Shown here one piece after another: positions 38,901 to 44,797 of a stretch of DNA of 64,000 nt. The stretch covers positions 58,446,010 through 58,510,009 of the forward strand of contig OY759266.1 in assembly GCA_963662155.1 (NCBI GenBank), given 5' to 3'. Under the pieces are notes generated by a model, which saw only the letters and a list, made by a program, of their open reading frames with translations, made no database searches and was not told where the DNA came from. This DNA is from Lamellibrachia columna. Lineage: Eukaryota > Annelida > Polychaeta > Sabellida > Siboglinidae. Position 1 is the stretch's first letter; each line of letters starts with the position of its first letter. The translations under genes and the position numbers were made by a program.

Positions 38901-41900
38901 TTTGAGGAAATCCTTAATAGACCTATACCTGATGACCCTGTAACAGATGTGGAGATAGATCCGATCATAAACGAAATCAGCACTGACCCAATAACAAAGG
39001 CAGAAATTAGAACAGCGCTAAGGAAGATGAAAAACGGGAAAGCAGGGGGCAAGGACGAAATTACAGCAGAATTATTAAAAGCAGACATGAATACAACAGA
39101 GAAATGGCTTGTCAAATTATTCAGAACATTTTGGGAACAAGAGAAAGTGCCAAAAACGTGGAAGCAGGGACTGATCGTTAAAATACCGAAGAAAGGTGAC
39201 CTGACAGAGTGCGGGAATTGGAGAGGAATTACTTTGACATCTGTTCCTAGTAAAGTATTCGGAAGAGTACTCATTGACAGAATAAGAGATGGAGTTAACA
39301 GCAAGTTGAGAGACGAACAAGCAGGTTTCAGAAGTGGGAGAGGCACAGTAGAACAGATATTTATTTTACGAAATATTATAGAACAGGTAGTGGAATGGCA
39401 GGCAACTCTATACATCACATTTGTGGATTTTGAAAAAGCATTTGACTCAGTGCACCGAGAGAGCCTATGGAAAATTATGGAGAGCTATGGAATTCCATGC
39501 AAGATAATCCACATGGTACAGATGTTATACGAAGATAGTGAATGTGCAGTGTTAGACGAAGGTGAGGAATCTGAGTGGTTCAAGGTCAAAACTGGAGTTA
39601 AACAAGGAGATGTAATGTCTGGATTTATCTTCTTGATAGTAGTGGACTGGATAATGAGAAACACAACAGCGGGAAACAAAACAGGAATAAGATGGAACTT
39701 CACGTCAAAACTAGAGGACCTGGACTTTGCCGACGACATAGCACTCATGTCATCATGCTACACACACATGCAAACAAAGACAAGACAACTGAATCAATTT
39801 GCAGCAAGGACAGGACTAAGAATAAATAAAAAGAAAATTCAAATATTGAGGATAAACAGCAAGTGCGAAAACAGAATACTAATCGATGATCAAGAGCTAA
39901 AGGAAGTGGACAAGTATAACTACCTTGGTGCGAACGTTAGTAAGCAAGGAGGAGGCGGCGATGACATTGTTAACAGAATTTGTAAAGCGAGGGTATCCTT
40001 CATGAAACTAAAGCAGATATGGAGTTCAAATATATACACATTGAGATCGAAATTGAGGCTTTTTAACACACTTGTTAAACCAGTGTTGTTGTATGGAAGT
40101 GAAACATGGAAAATTAACGAAGGAGACAACAGAAAGTTCGATACATTTTTTTTCAAGTGTTTAAGACGAATCCTACAAATTCGATGGCCATACGTTGTAT
40201 CAAATCGAGATATTCTGGCAAAAACAAAATTGAAGACAATCAGCACTGAGGTCAAGATAAGAAGATGGAAGTGGGTAGGACATATCCTACGAATGGAGAA
40301 GAACAGCAATTGTGAGACTGCACTGACCTGGACGCCTGAAGGTAAAAGAAAGGTTGGGCGACCAAAGACAACGTGGCGATCAACTATTGAAAATGAAAGA
40401 CGTATACTGGGGTGGAATAGCTGGAACGAAGCCAGACATGTAGCAGCTGACAGAACAAGATGGAGGAGATTCACTTCGGCCTTATGGGCCACTGGGCCCG
40501 AAGAGGATAGGTAGGTAGGTAGAATATAATATATTATATGTTTGCAGAATATACCAAGATGTTAAAGATTATTAATAGTACAGATGACCAGCATACACTT
40601 AAGGACGATTTAGATTACCTAGCATCTTGGTTTAGTCAATGGATAAAATAAAATTTCACCCAGACAAATGAAAGTTAATGCACTTACGGAAAACAGTAGA
40701 GCAGGAGTATGCTTATAATCTAAAGGTGGATAATACTGCCCATAAATTATGAAAAATAGAAGAAGAACAAGTCATTGGGGTTAATATTGATTCAAGGCTA
40801 CAATTTTATAAACACATCAACCAAAAAAATAAACAAAGCAAACAGTATCATGGCAGTTATTAGAAGGTCTTTCACAACCCTAAATCAAAATAATTGTGTG
40901 CCATTATATACAACTTTAGCTAGGAGTCATTTAGGTTAACACCTATACGGTCCCCTTATAAACAGAAATATAAAGATGTCATAGAAAATGTGCAGAGGCA
41001 TGCAACAAAGCAGTTTCCTGTGATGAAGGATATCCCTTAGGAGGATTGAAAGATTGAAATTTCCCACACTTGCATAGACGACTACATGGTGATATGATTG
41101 AGGTTTATAAACTTCTTCAATGAAAGTATGACAGTGATGTATCTAACAATGTCAAGCTGCACAAAGACAGTGATACAAAGGAAGGAACAAGAGGTCATAG
41201 TTTGAAAATCTTTTTAGAACGTGCTTGTGTAAACGTTAGAAAAGCTTCTCACTTATATTTACAAAATTATGGAATGATTTACAGGACGTAGTTTAACTGT
41301 CCCAAGTGTCAACTCATTTAAAAACCATCTAGATAAACATTGGAGCACTGAAGAATTTGTCTACAACTACAAAGCTGCCTTGCCAGGAAGTCATTACATG
41401 GCCACACACCTGTCTGTTGTTCTCTGCGTGTGCGGCAGCCAGATTCAGCTGCTTGTAGTAGTTTTTCGACTGCTTTGTAGCAGAGGGTGGCAAGATTAGA
41501 GGGCGACTCCTCTCGCAGTGCGCGTATCTCTGCTGCTGGAATCAGGGTGAACATGTCCTGGACACATGTTACACTTTCTGACCAGAACTGGTTCCAAAAC
41601 ACTTCATCAGCTGGCTCGACAGGCTGCAATGCAAACGTGTGTAATGACATGATGCTACACTATATGACGATAATGTAACTATTTACAGTGTGGCTTAAAA
41701 ATCAAGTATACAATTCGCATTTACAGCTAGATGTTATGTTAAATTTACATTTAAAAGAAAAGCTTGCCGTTGTCCTTTCCTGCCATATATACATGGTCAT
41801 GGAGGTAGTGGCAAGAAAATTATATGAATCACATAACACATTTGCTTTGTGTGATATAATTATAATGTGTTTCCTGTTTACCACAAGATTCCTCTGATTC

Positions 41901-42384
41901 CAGTGTCTATTATTATATTCGCATATATCTGAACTCTACGTGTGACTTTCCAGAGACAGAATGTGTATGGCAGAGAGAGATGGACGGGAGGCTGCAATGC
42001 CAATGCAATGGAGCTTGTGCCTGTATAGCCATAGGGGAGTCAGTCTCATAAATATTTGTGTCCAAGGATTCTTTTCCTGTTGATTACAAATACTACCTAA
42101 CTAATTACACAAGAATAGCCTATGTCTTCTCAAAACGACACACCGACAAAAGGTGTAAAATTTATCGCAAACGTCATACACGACGTCAACGTCAAATAAA
42201 TTGATTCGATGATCGGATGCATATCACAACATTTCCTGTTCGCACATCGAAATAAAAACGACAGCCGAATAGGATTACACTTTTTTCACATCTACATCAA
42301 TGCATGCATTACACTTACCTGCGTTTTCGTCGTTAGCTGAACGACGGCTTTTCGAAAATTTAATTTTGTATCAGCATTGCCCAT
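11983..42384 (-). CDS. HID1: HID1 (HID1 domain-containing protein), complete, 20 exons
   Basis: Coding exons in order: 42319-42384, 41410-41623, 36800-36915, 32586-32630, 31226-31279, 30459-30627, 29284-29564, 28316-28372, 27848-27988, 27509-27599, 26794-26945, 26475-26553, 25344-25405, 23747-23849, 19263-19493, 17220-17419, 16596-16700, 14579-14670, 13010-13168, 11983-12046. Every junction is GT-AG and keeps phase; the total is 2481 nt, 826 aa (human about 788). HID1 is a peripheral Golgi protein for dense-core vesicle formation and secretion. The N-terminus MGNADTK fits a myristoylation signal (Gly2, Thr6). Conserved blocks: IPAAEIRALREESPSNLATL, YIFEDPDWRGFFWSTVPG, LDSCEYIWEAGVGFAHSP, CAYDPVGYGLPYNHLMFAD, GLMHIGVFILLLLSGERNF, LPLQTIMRLLQVLVPQVEK, HPILIRKYQANSGTTMWF and the end VKLFEIQRV. 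Exons 15-17 encode the low-complexity region and vary most. The donor of exon 16 (17219) is the least certain. Introns total about 28 kb, mostly arrays and transposons. Confidence 0.96.
12359..12785. repeat. 25-bp minisatellite, 17 copies, HID1 intron 19
   Basis: Tandem units of GTCTGATGAAACAGTCCGG plus TACTAT, with CCGG/CCAG/CTAG variants. It ends abruptly into AGCCCCCACTG. It is not coding. Confidence 0.95.
13612..13866. repeat. 52-bp minisatellite, about 5 copies, HID1 intron 18
   Basis: Units contain TTACTTCCAAAGTGGTACCC, AAGTTGTTACATGCTAACAC and CGTTACACATG. The later copies are more degenerate and partly deleted. Confidence 0.9.
14096..14400 (+). mobile_element. LINE C-terminal remnant with a short tandem duplication
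   Basis: 14096-14215 holds two copies of a roughly 57-bp unit (TTGTATCTGCACAARACAGR, GAAGGAAACATACA), and weaker copies recur at 14440-14530. It runs into GQRKRGRPLKTWSDQIRSDI (about 14268-14327). A K-R-G-R-P basic stretch followed by W is typical of the C-terminus of RTE-type LINE ORFs. Short and decayed; HID1 intron 18. Confidence 0.5.
14701..16475. repeat. 35-bp minisatellite, about 51 copies, filling HID1 intron 17
   Basis: Units contain AATACATTCATGACAGTCAC plus TGACTGCACACAGCT. Each has a small inverted repeat CAGTCA-C-TGACTG. The array takes up most of the 1925-bp intron between exons 17 and 18 and stops 30 nt from the exon 18 acceptor. Three variant positions (GCACA/GCTCA, AGCTAA/AGCCAA, TTCATGA/TTAATGT) show regional homogenisation, with the TTAATGT type concentrated after 16100. 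Confidence 0.96.
16701..17219. other. HID1 intron 16, nothing recognised
   Basis: Short AT-rich intron between exons 16 and 17. There is no array or element; it is one of the few clean introns here. Confidence 0.5.
17470..18526. repeat. 48-bp minisatellite, 22 copies, open in frames on both strands
   Basis: HID1 intron 15. The 48-bp unit is a multiple of three, so long ORFs run through it on the plus strand (16-residue unit like NPCCQGLPTTSVPLTD) and on the minus strand. Each unit contains a near-perfect inverted repeat, TGCCAAGGG and CCCTTGGCA, spaced by about 18 nt. Variants (CCAAGGG/CCATGGG and TTGGCAG/TTGACAG) tend to alternate, suggesting a two-unit higher-order repeat. It joins family B copy 2 directly. 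The ORFs are a consequence of the repeat length, not evidence of a protein. Confidence 0.93.
18527..18790. mobile_element. Dispersed repeat family B, copy 2, single 49-bp unit
   Basis: 18527-18645 matches 2884-3010 (CTGCTGAAAC, AACTTTCTGTTGCTGAGGTA, CAGTCATCGCTGGTCGGACG). After a deletion relative to copy 1, it continues AAACTGACAAATCCA ... CAACAGGTCAATCTGCCAGG, then one copy of the 49-bp unit (TAGTACTACTACCACCCCTG, GCTAGCGAGGATG). In this copy the 48-bp unit on its left is the expanded one. HID1 intron 15. Confidence 0.65.
19640..19788 (-). mobile_element. tRNA-derived SINE, copy 1
   Basis: Read on the minus strand: a tRNA-like head TGGCATAACGGTTAGAATG (A-box-like), GACTCTTGTT in the anticodon-arm position, and GGGGTTGAATTC (B-box-like). 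A body follows with GAAGCTTGGCCAATTTTGTT, CACTCCATACTGCC and CACTCGGCTG. The same body follows a similar head at 28545-28690. The anticodon region suggests a tRNA-Lys ancestor (inference). It is too diverged to be a functional tRNA gene. HID1 intron 14. Confidence 0.65.
19779..19971. repeat. 38-bp minisatellite, 5 copies, starting at the SINE head
   Basis: Units contain ATTGCACCCCACCTACAGGC and AGGGTGGGGGTCAAATAC. CCCCACC and GGGTGGGG form an inverted repeat. The first bases of the unit (ATTGCACC) are the 5' edge of the adjacent SINE, so the array seems to grow from that edge. Confidence 0.85.
20241..20996. repeat. 36-bp minisatellite, 21 copies, open in several frames
   Basis: Units of ATCACTGCTGGTGAGCATGT plus GGCCACACAGCACAAG; exactly 21 x 36 bp. 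Because 36 is divisible by three, long ORFs appear in frames on both strands (one frame reads ITAGEHVATQHK per unit). Variants are mostly ATCACTG/ATCATTG and CAGCAC/CAACAC, with the CAACAC type clustered at 20518-20710. It directly precedes a decayed LINE. HID1 intron 14. Confidence 0.95.
21040..23310 (+). mobile_element. Decayed RTE-type LINE with nested insertion
   Basis: Open stretches in shifting frames (21204-21956, 21956-22198, 22202-22951, 23065-23271) read as one LINE ORF: VWEEYFKELLNQRE, KRGRATGIDEVRVEIL, GFIDLEKAYDTVPRD (RT block A), ADDLAVVADSEADLQERL (catalytic DD kept), SFVYLGGAVCGDGSTETEIR and WTGHVERMEG ... GRRRRGRPRLRWEDCVKRDL. At least two frameshifts, a stop at 22196 and an apparent deletion before the ADD block make it dead. 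A 28-bp segment is triplicated at 22848-22930. HID1 intron 14, opposite strand to the gene. Confidence 0.85.
22931..23055 (+). mobile_element. Short SINE-like insertion nested in the LINE
   Basis: A 125-bp insert interrupts the LINE and is flanked by ACAAG on both sides (22926-22930 and 23056-23060). It ends with AAAGTGCTTTGAGCAGTCCT, ATGGACTGG, TATATAGGAATGTACC and a TTTACC-like tail. That type of 3' end (CTTTGAGCxG ... CTATATAA) is widespread in SINEs of aquatic animals. No A or B box was found, so it is probably 5'-truncated. Confidence 0.65.
24180..25332. repeat. 31-bp minisatellite, about 37 copies, beside the HID1 exon 13 donor
   Basis: Units contain ATCACTGAGTAACAACCCAC and AGCAAATATGT; a sub-block at 24890-25090 uses ATCTATCACTG. 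On the HID1 transcript strand each unit reads TTGTTACTCAG, a plausible 3' splice-site match. The array ends 11 nt from the exon 13 donor (GTGAGT at 25343-25338). Confidence 0.96.
25731..25941. repeat. 16-bp minisatellite, 13 copies
   Basis: Perfect or nearly perfect tandem GTATGAGTAGTAATGT in HID1 intron 12. The very high homogeneity suggests a recent expansion. Confidence 0.96.
26031..26282. repeat. 23-bp minisatellite, 11 copies
   Basis: Units of GCCAGCCACTTGTGCTACAC plus ATT in HID1 intron 12, ending in a T tract. ORFs in all three plus frames are trivial products of the repeat. Confidence 0.95.
26946..27508. other. HID1 intron 10, nothing recognised
   Basis: AT-rich intron with no array or element visible. 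The neighbouring introns 8, 9 and 11 (27989-28315, 27600-27847, 26554-26793) are also clean apart from CTGT-rich low complexity at 26615-26700 in intron 11's neighbour. Confidence 0.4.
28545..28690 (-). mobile_element. tRNA-derived SINE, copy 2
   Basis: The minus strand reads CATACAATGGTTGGAACATT (A-box region), GGACTCCCATC and CGGGTTTGAATC (B-box-like). It then has the body AAGCTTCAGCAATTTCATTC, ACTCCACATTATC and CACTCAGCTG, matching copy 1 at 19640-19788. HID1 intron 7, same strand as the gene. Confidence 0.65.
28740..29250. repeat. 67-bp minisatellite, about 6.5 copies plus degenerate edge
   Basis: Units contain CTACTCAGTGCGGCAATTGT, CAAATACCAACCATTAAGTG and CTGACTTCCAAACTGCTACT. Successive units are almost identical. 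At the right edge a shorter unit (CCAAACTGCCACTAAGAGTA) repeats twice, so the array reaches to about 33 nt from the HID1 exon 7 donor at 29283. Confidence 0.93.
29565..30458. other. HID1 intron 6, nearly featureless
   Basis: Ordinary AT-rich intron. The only structure is about four short tandem copies of AGCACCCGTATGAACT at 30230-30290. Confidence 0.5.
30737..31141. mobile_element. MITE-like element with terminal inverted repeats and 5-bp TSD
   Basis: The left end CAGACTTGGGGTCA (30737-30750) is the inverse of the right end TGACCCCAAGTCTG (31128-31141). ACCAC flanks both sides (30732-30736 and 31142-31146) as a target-site duplication. The inside is AT-rich with repeated CCAATTCCAATT motifs and no ORF. 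The right arm plus flank is tandemly duplicated at about 31154-31205. A right-end fragment recurs at 51562-51612. HID1 intron 5. Confidence 0.75.
31302..31988. repeat. Compound minisatellite of 33- and 47-bp units
   Basis: Every unit shares AGAGTTCTGCTGCACACATT and AAGTGCCTACA. Long units add CATCATATCTAGTCAC. Long and short units are interspersed in recurring patterns, so the array evolved by copying mixed blocks. It starts 22 nt upstream of the HID1 exon 5 acceptor (exon start 31279). Confidence 0.94.
32631..33892. other. HID1 intron 3, AT-rich, nothing recognised
   Basis: No element or array identified. 33440-33600 is strongly A/T-rich low complexity. Confidence 0.45.
33893..36325 (-). 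mobile_element. CR1/L2-like LINE, 5'-truncated, AAT-repeat 3' tail
   Basis: Minus-strand element ending in an (ATT)n tail at 33895-33918, the usual 3' end of this LINE type. The ORF region is described separately. The 3' UTR (33919-34043) contains the stretch that was amplified into the 61-bp array at 46105-47449, and diverged relatives occur at 47450-47640 and 56055-56290. The endonuclease domain is missing: the left end fades near 36325, after text like LSDHLCVIIDLWLQ. It lies in HID1 intron 3, same strand as the gene. Confidence 0.88.
34044..36240 (-). pseudogene. LINE reverse-transcriptase ORF with one frameshift
   Basis: Two adjoining open frames (36240-35410 and 35399-34044) read as one ORF, split by a single extra T in a run near 35420. 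Reverse-transcriptase blocks: DLRNYRPISNLSFLSKILEK, TLLDLSAAFDTIDHSILLQR, FGVPQGSVLGPVLFSLYTT, HLYADDTQVYISLS (catalytic YADD intact) and LNPDKTDLIIIGTKQQ. The C-terminus is RVWNELPIALKTSETIAIFR. The near-intact state suggests a fairly recent insertion. This is not a host gene. Confidence 0.88.
37005..37341. mobile_element. Dispersed repeat family A, copy 2, compact form
   Basis: Rich in GTAATT motifs. It shares with 1365-2385 the series GAGTTTTATGAGGCTATGTA, CCTGGCGACAAATATGCACA (one diverged 34-bp unit), GTAATCTTCTTTTATAA and ACTAACCCTTTATGAAGCAT. This looks like the unexpanded state of the family. It ends at the target site of the RTE insertion. HID1 intron 2. Confidence 0.6.
37353..40521 (+). 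mobile_element. Full-length RTE-type LINE with 11-bp TSD
   Basis: The 3169-bp element is flanked by GAATATAATAT at 37342-37352 and 40522-40532. It has a very short 5' leader, one long ORF and a (GGTA)n-type 3' tail (40507-40521), all typical of full-length RTE elements of about 3.2 kb. It lies in HID1 intron 2, on the strand opposite to HID1. The long direct repeats and nearly open ORF indicate a young insertion. Confidence 0.9.
37365..40514 (+). pseudogene. RTE endonuclease/reverse transcriptase ORF with one in-frame stop
   Basis: The 37365-37709 and 37719-40514 stretches are in the same frame, separated only by TGA at 37707-37709. Endonuclease (APE-like) motifs: NIGCWNVRTLYS, GISECRWMG, IQVYAPTNEASVED, LVMGDLNTKVGEN and SDHQLVRSKI. 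Reverse transcriptase: GKAGGKDEITAELLK, KKGDLTECGNWRGITLTSVP, QAGFRSGRGTVEQIF, FVDFEKAFDSVHRE, GVKQGDVMSGFIF and LDFADDIALMSS (catalytic FADD). C-terminal W.GHILRM and GKRKVGRPKTTW follow. Total frame is about 1050 codons. The stop falls inside the endonuclease domain, so this copy should not make full-length enzyme unless read through. An initiation at 37719 would lack the endonuclease start. Confidence 0.9.
40533..41342 (+). mobile_element. Decayed CR1/Jockey-type LINE fragment
   Basis: Broken reading in several frames: INSTDDQHTLKDDLDYLASW, EEQVIGVNIDSRLQFYKHI, KDVIENVQRHATKQFPVMKD and LTVPSVNSFKNHLDKHW. It has many stops and frameshifts, so it is old. It lies directly after the RTE target duplication and about 70 nt before HID1 exon 2's 3' border at 41410. 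Confidence 0.75.
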
Positions 42385-42639
42385 CTTTACAATTTATTTA
42401 CAAGACTGTTCCCGTTTATGTGCCAGCTTGTTTCTCCGCATTGAATATAAATCGTTCGATTGATTGGTTAATATACGAGATACAGGCGCCATCTAGTGAT
42501 CATTTAGTAAATTATACTTTGTTTACGTTTTACATAAATCGTGTAATAGAAATTATTATATTAACAATGAGGAAGTTCAGTTTCTTAAATAAGAATGCTC
42601 AGTATTTCTCCTTACTTTAAGGCAAAGCTAACATACTCA

Positions 42640-43178
42640 TGAGTTAACATACTCATTTAGAATACTGTATACAAGCATGGAGACCATATCGTAAGAAAGA
42701 TATAGATACGCTTGAACGCATACAAAGGAGAGCAACTAAAATGATTCCAGAACTGAGAGACCTTAGTTATGAAGAACGCCTGAAAGAATGTGGTTTAACA
42801 ACTCTAGAGACAAGGAGGTTAAGAGGAGATCAGATTGAAGTTTTTAAGATATTGAATGGGTATGAAAATATTGATAGAAATATGTTTTTCTCACTCAAGA
42901 AGGATAGCAGAACTAGAGGACGAGGTAAAATTAGTAAAGGATCAATGTAGATTGGACATCAGGAAGCACTCGTTCTCACAGAGGACAATAAATGAATGGA
43001 ACAAATTGTCTACAGATTGTGTAACTGCTAGCAGCGTGAATATGTTTAAAAACAAGGTTGACACATATCTCAGGAGGGCGGGTTATAAGTAGATGAACAT
43101 TGTTGGACTCTCGATAAGCCAATGGCTTCCTTGTCCACTTGCCATCTGGGCCTTTGGCTTGGATGGCAAATCTTGTTA
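42640..43178 (+). mobile_element. LINE 3' fragment, same family as 9232-10360
   Basis: Begins at LEYCIQAWRPYRKKDIDTLE-type text and continues [40 protein letters not shown] and WNKLSTDCVTASSVNMFKNK. It ends with the same 3' sequence (CTTGGATGGCAAATCTTGTT) as the copy at about 10340. There is one frameshift near 42925. It is inserted between blocks B and C of the upstream duplication. Confidence 0.85.
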
Positions 43179-43375
43179 AATATAATGACATCATTTTGCA
43201 ATGTGTGAAAGCCACTTGTTTTATAATAATAGTTAATTGTAAATAATAGTGAATTTATATCCAGAGTTTCATGTGCCAGAAATACACGATATACAGGCGC
43301 ATCTAGTGATCATTTGGTAAATTGTGCGTTGTTTACGTTTACATAAATCGTGTAATAGAAATTATTATAGGGTTC

Positions 43376-43796
43376 AGCCTACAGTTACATTTCCCATTGG
43401 TGGCCATGTTAACGTTTTGCAAAATTATAAGAAAGCGTGACCATCAAAAATTCTAAGTTTTCACCAGCCGCTGTCATCATCCCACTGACATGTTCGTCGA
43501 GTTTTGTCAAAATTAGACATTTCTAATTCTTGTGATATGCCTGTATGTGCGATACCCCTCAATGTTTACCAATATTGGCATGAATTACGACGCACATGTG
43601 TCTAATCGCCAAAAAAAATCACAAATATCCTTCCGCCTATTAAAATCATCTAAAAATCCACCATTTCACTCTCAACAGCTTCCGCCAGCAAACCTGGTAA
43701 TGTCCGTGCACAAATGCACTTATGTCAGATCGTATGAATTTTTTAAAACGTCCTATATCCAGACTTACTATGCCCTAGTCTAACTGAGGCATGACC
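43376..43796. mobile_element. MITE-like insertion at a TA-rich site
   Basis: The ends are imperfect inverted repeats (GGGTTCAGCCTACAGTTA at left; the complement of the right end reads GGGGTCATGCCTCAGTTA). TATA flanks both sides. The sister copy at 42557-42564 shows the uninterrupted site. TA-type target duplication suggests a Tc1/mariner-related non-autonomous element (inference). It has no meaningful ORF. Confidence 0.6.
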
Positions 43797-44424
43797 CCTA
43801 TATTATTAACAATGAGAAAATTCATTTTCTTAAATAAGAATGCGCAGTATTTCTCCTTACTCCTCAGGCAAATCTAACATGACATTATTTTGTAATGTAT
43901 GAAATCCACTCATTTAATCTGTTTTATGATAATAGTTAATTATAAATAATAATGAATTTATATCTCAAGAGTTTCATGTGCCAGAAATATTGGTAGGTTT
44001 TATATAAAACTTGTCCTCAACTATTAACTAAAGTTCACAAATGGGATGAGTTACCTTGGTACTTTTCCAGTGGTGACCATCATAATGTTTTCTCTGGATT
44101 AAAAAATTTATCTTGGATTTTCCTTAAACTTTGCAATTGCAATGACCATCCAGACACACGTTCTGTAATTCAAATATTAATGTCTCAAGAAAATGACCTC
44201 ATGCGTCATTCTAAATTTTTACCCAAAACAATGAGGTATTTTTAAGTTTGACTCAACCACCATAGTGTTAATTCGTAATCATAATAATGGTAAAAAAAAA
44301 CTGTAATTTTGTATAAAAAAAATTCCCAATGAACTACTTTGTACTGGTACTTCTTACGCAAGGTAACATATCTGATCACCTTCATTCTCAAATGACAAGC
44401 ACAGCAACATATTCTGATCATACT

Positions 44425-44430
44425 TTTATT
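44425..44430 (-). promoter_or_regulatory. Candidate DDX47 polyadenylation signal (AATAAA)
   Basis: Minus-strand AATAAA about 370 nt after the DDX47 stop, followed by TGTTGCTGTGCTTGT, a GT-rich downstream element. Confidence 0.5.
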
Positions 44431-44797
44431 CATATGACAATAGACATGAGAATTTCACACAGTATATATTTGTAATACTTACACTTTATGAAAAAGAAAT
44501 CAGGTTACCTGTGACAGTGACTCATAAGATAATTGGACAGTTATTAGAGACATGCTGTTTTCTACATGTTTTCTTACATCAGCAACTTTCTAAACTGATT
44601 CAGATAATATTAATGTCACACAGAAACAATTGTACATATATACAAATGAAAGTTAAAAGGCTGGCAACAATCAAGTGAAATGGAGGTAAATTCAAGGGAC
44701 AGATTTCTCACGTGAATCGTATCCACGAGTGCAAGTTTCTGGTCACTGGTTATGTAAACTCTTGAAAGAACATAGCGGGCAGCATCTTGTGTATTCT

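Larger units (their letters stand above)
42470..44010. other. Tandem duplication of HID1 upstream DNA, each copy with a different insertion
   Basis: Three consecutive blocks occur twice. Block A is 42480-42560 and 43293-43375 (GGCGCCATCTAGTGATCATT, CGTGTAATAGAAATTATTAT). Block B is 42561-42632 and 43797-43880 (TTAAATAAGAATGCTCAGTA). Block C is 43185-43290 and 43880-44000 (ATGAATTTATATC, GTTTCATGTGCCAGAAATA). In copy 1 a LINE fragment separates B and C; in copy 2 a roughly 420-bp insert separates A and B. The first A block lies about 100 nt upstream of the HID1 start codon, so the duplication may include promoter sequence. Confidence 0.75.
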
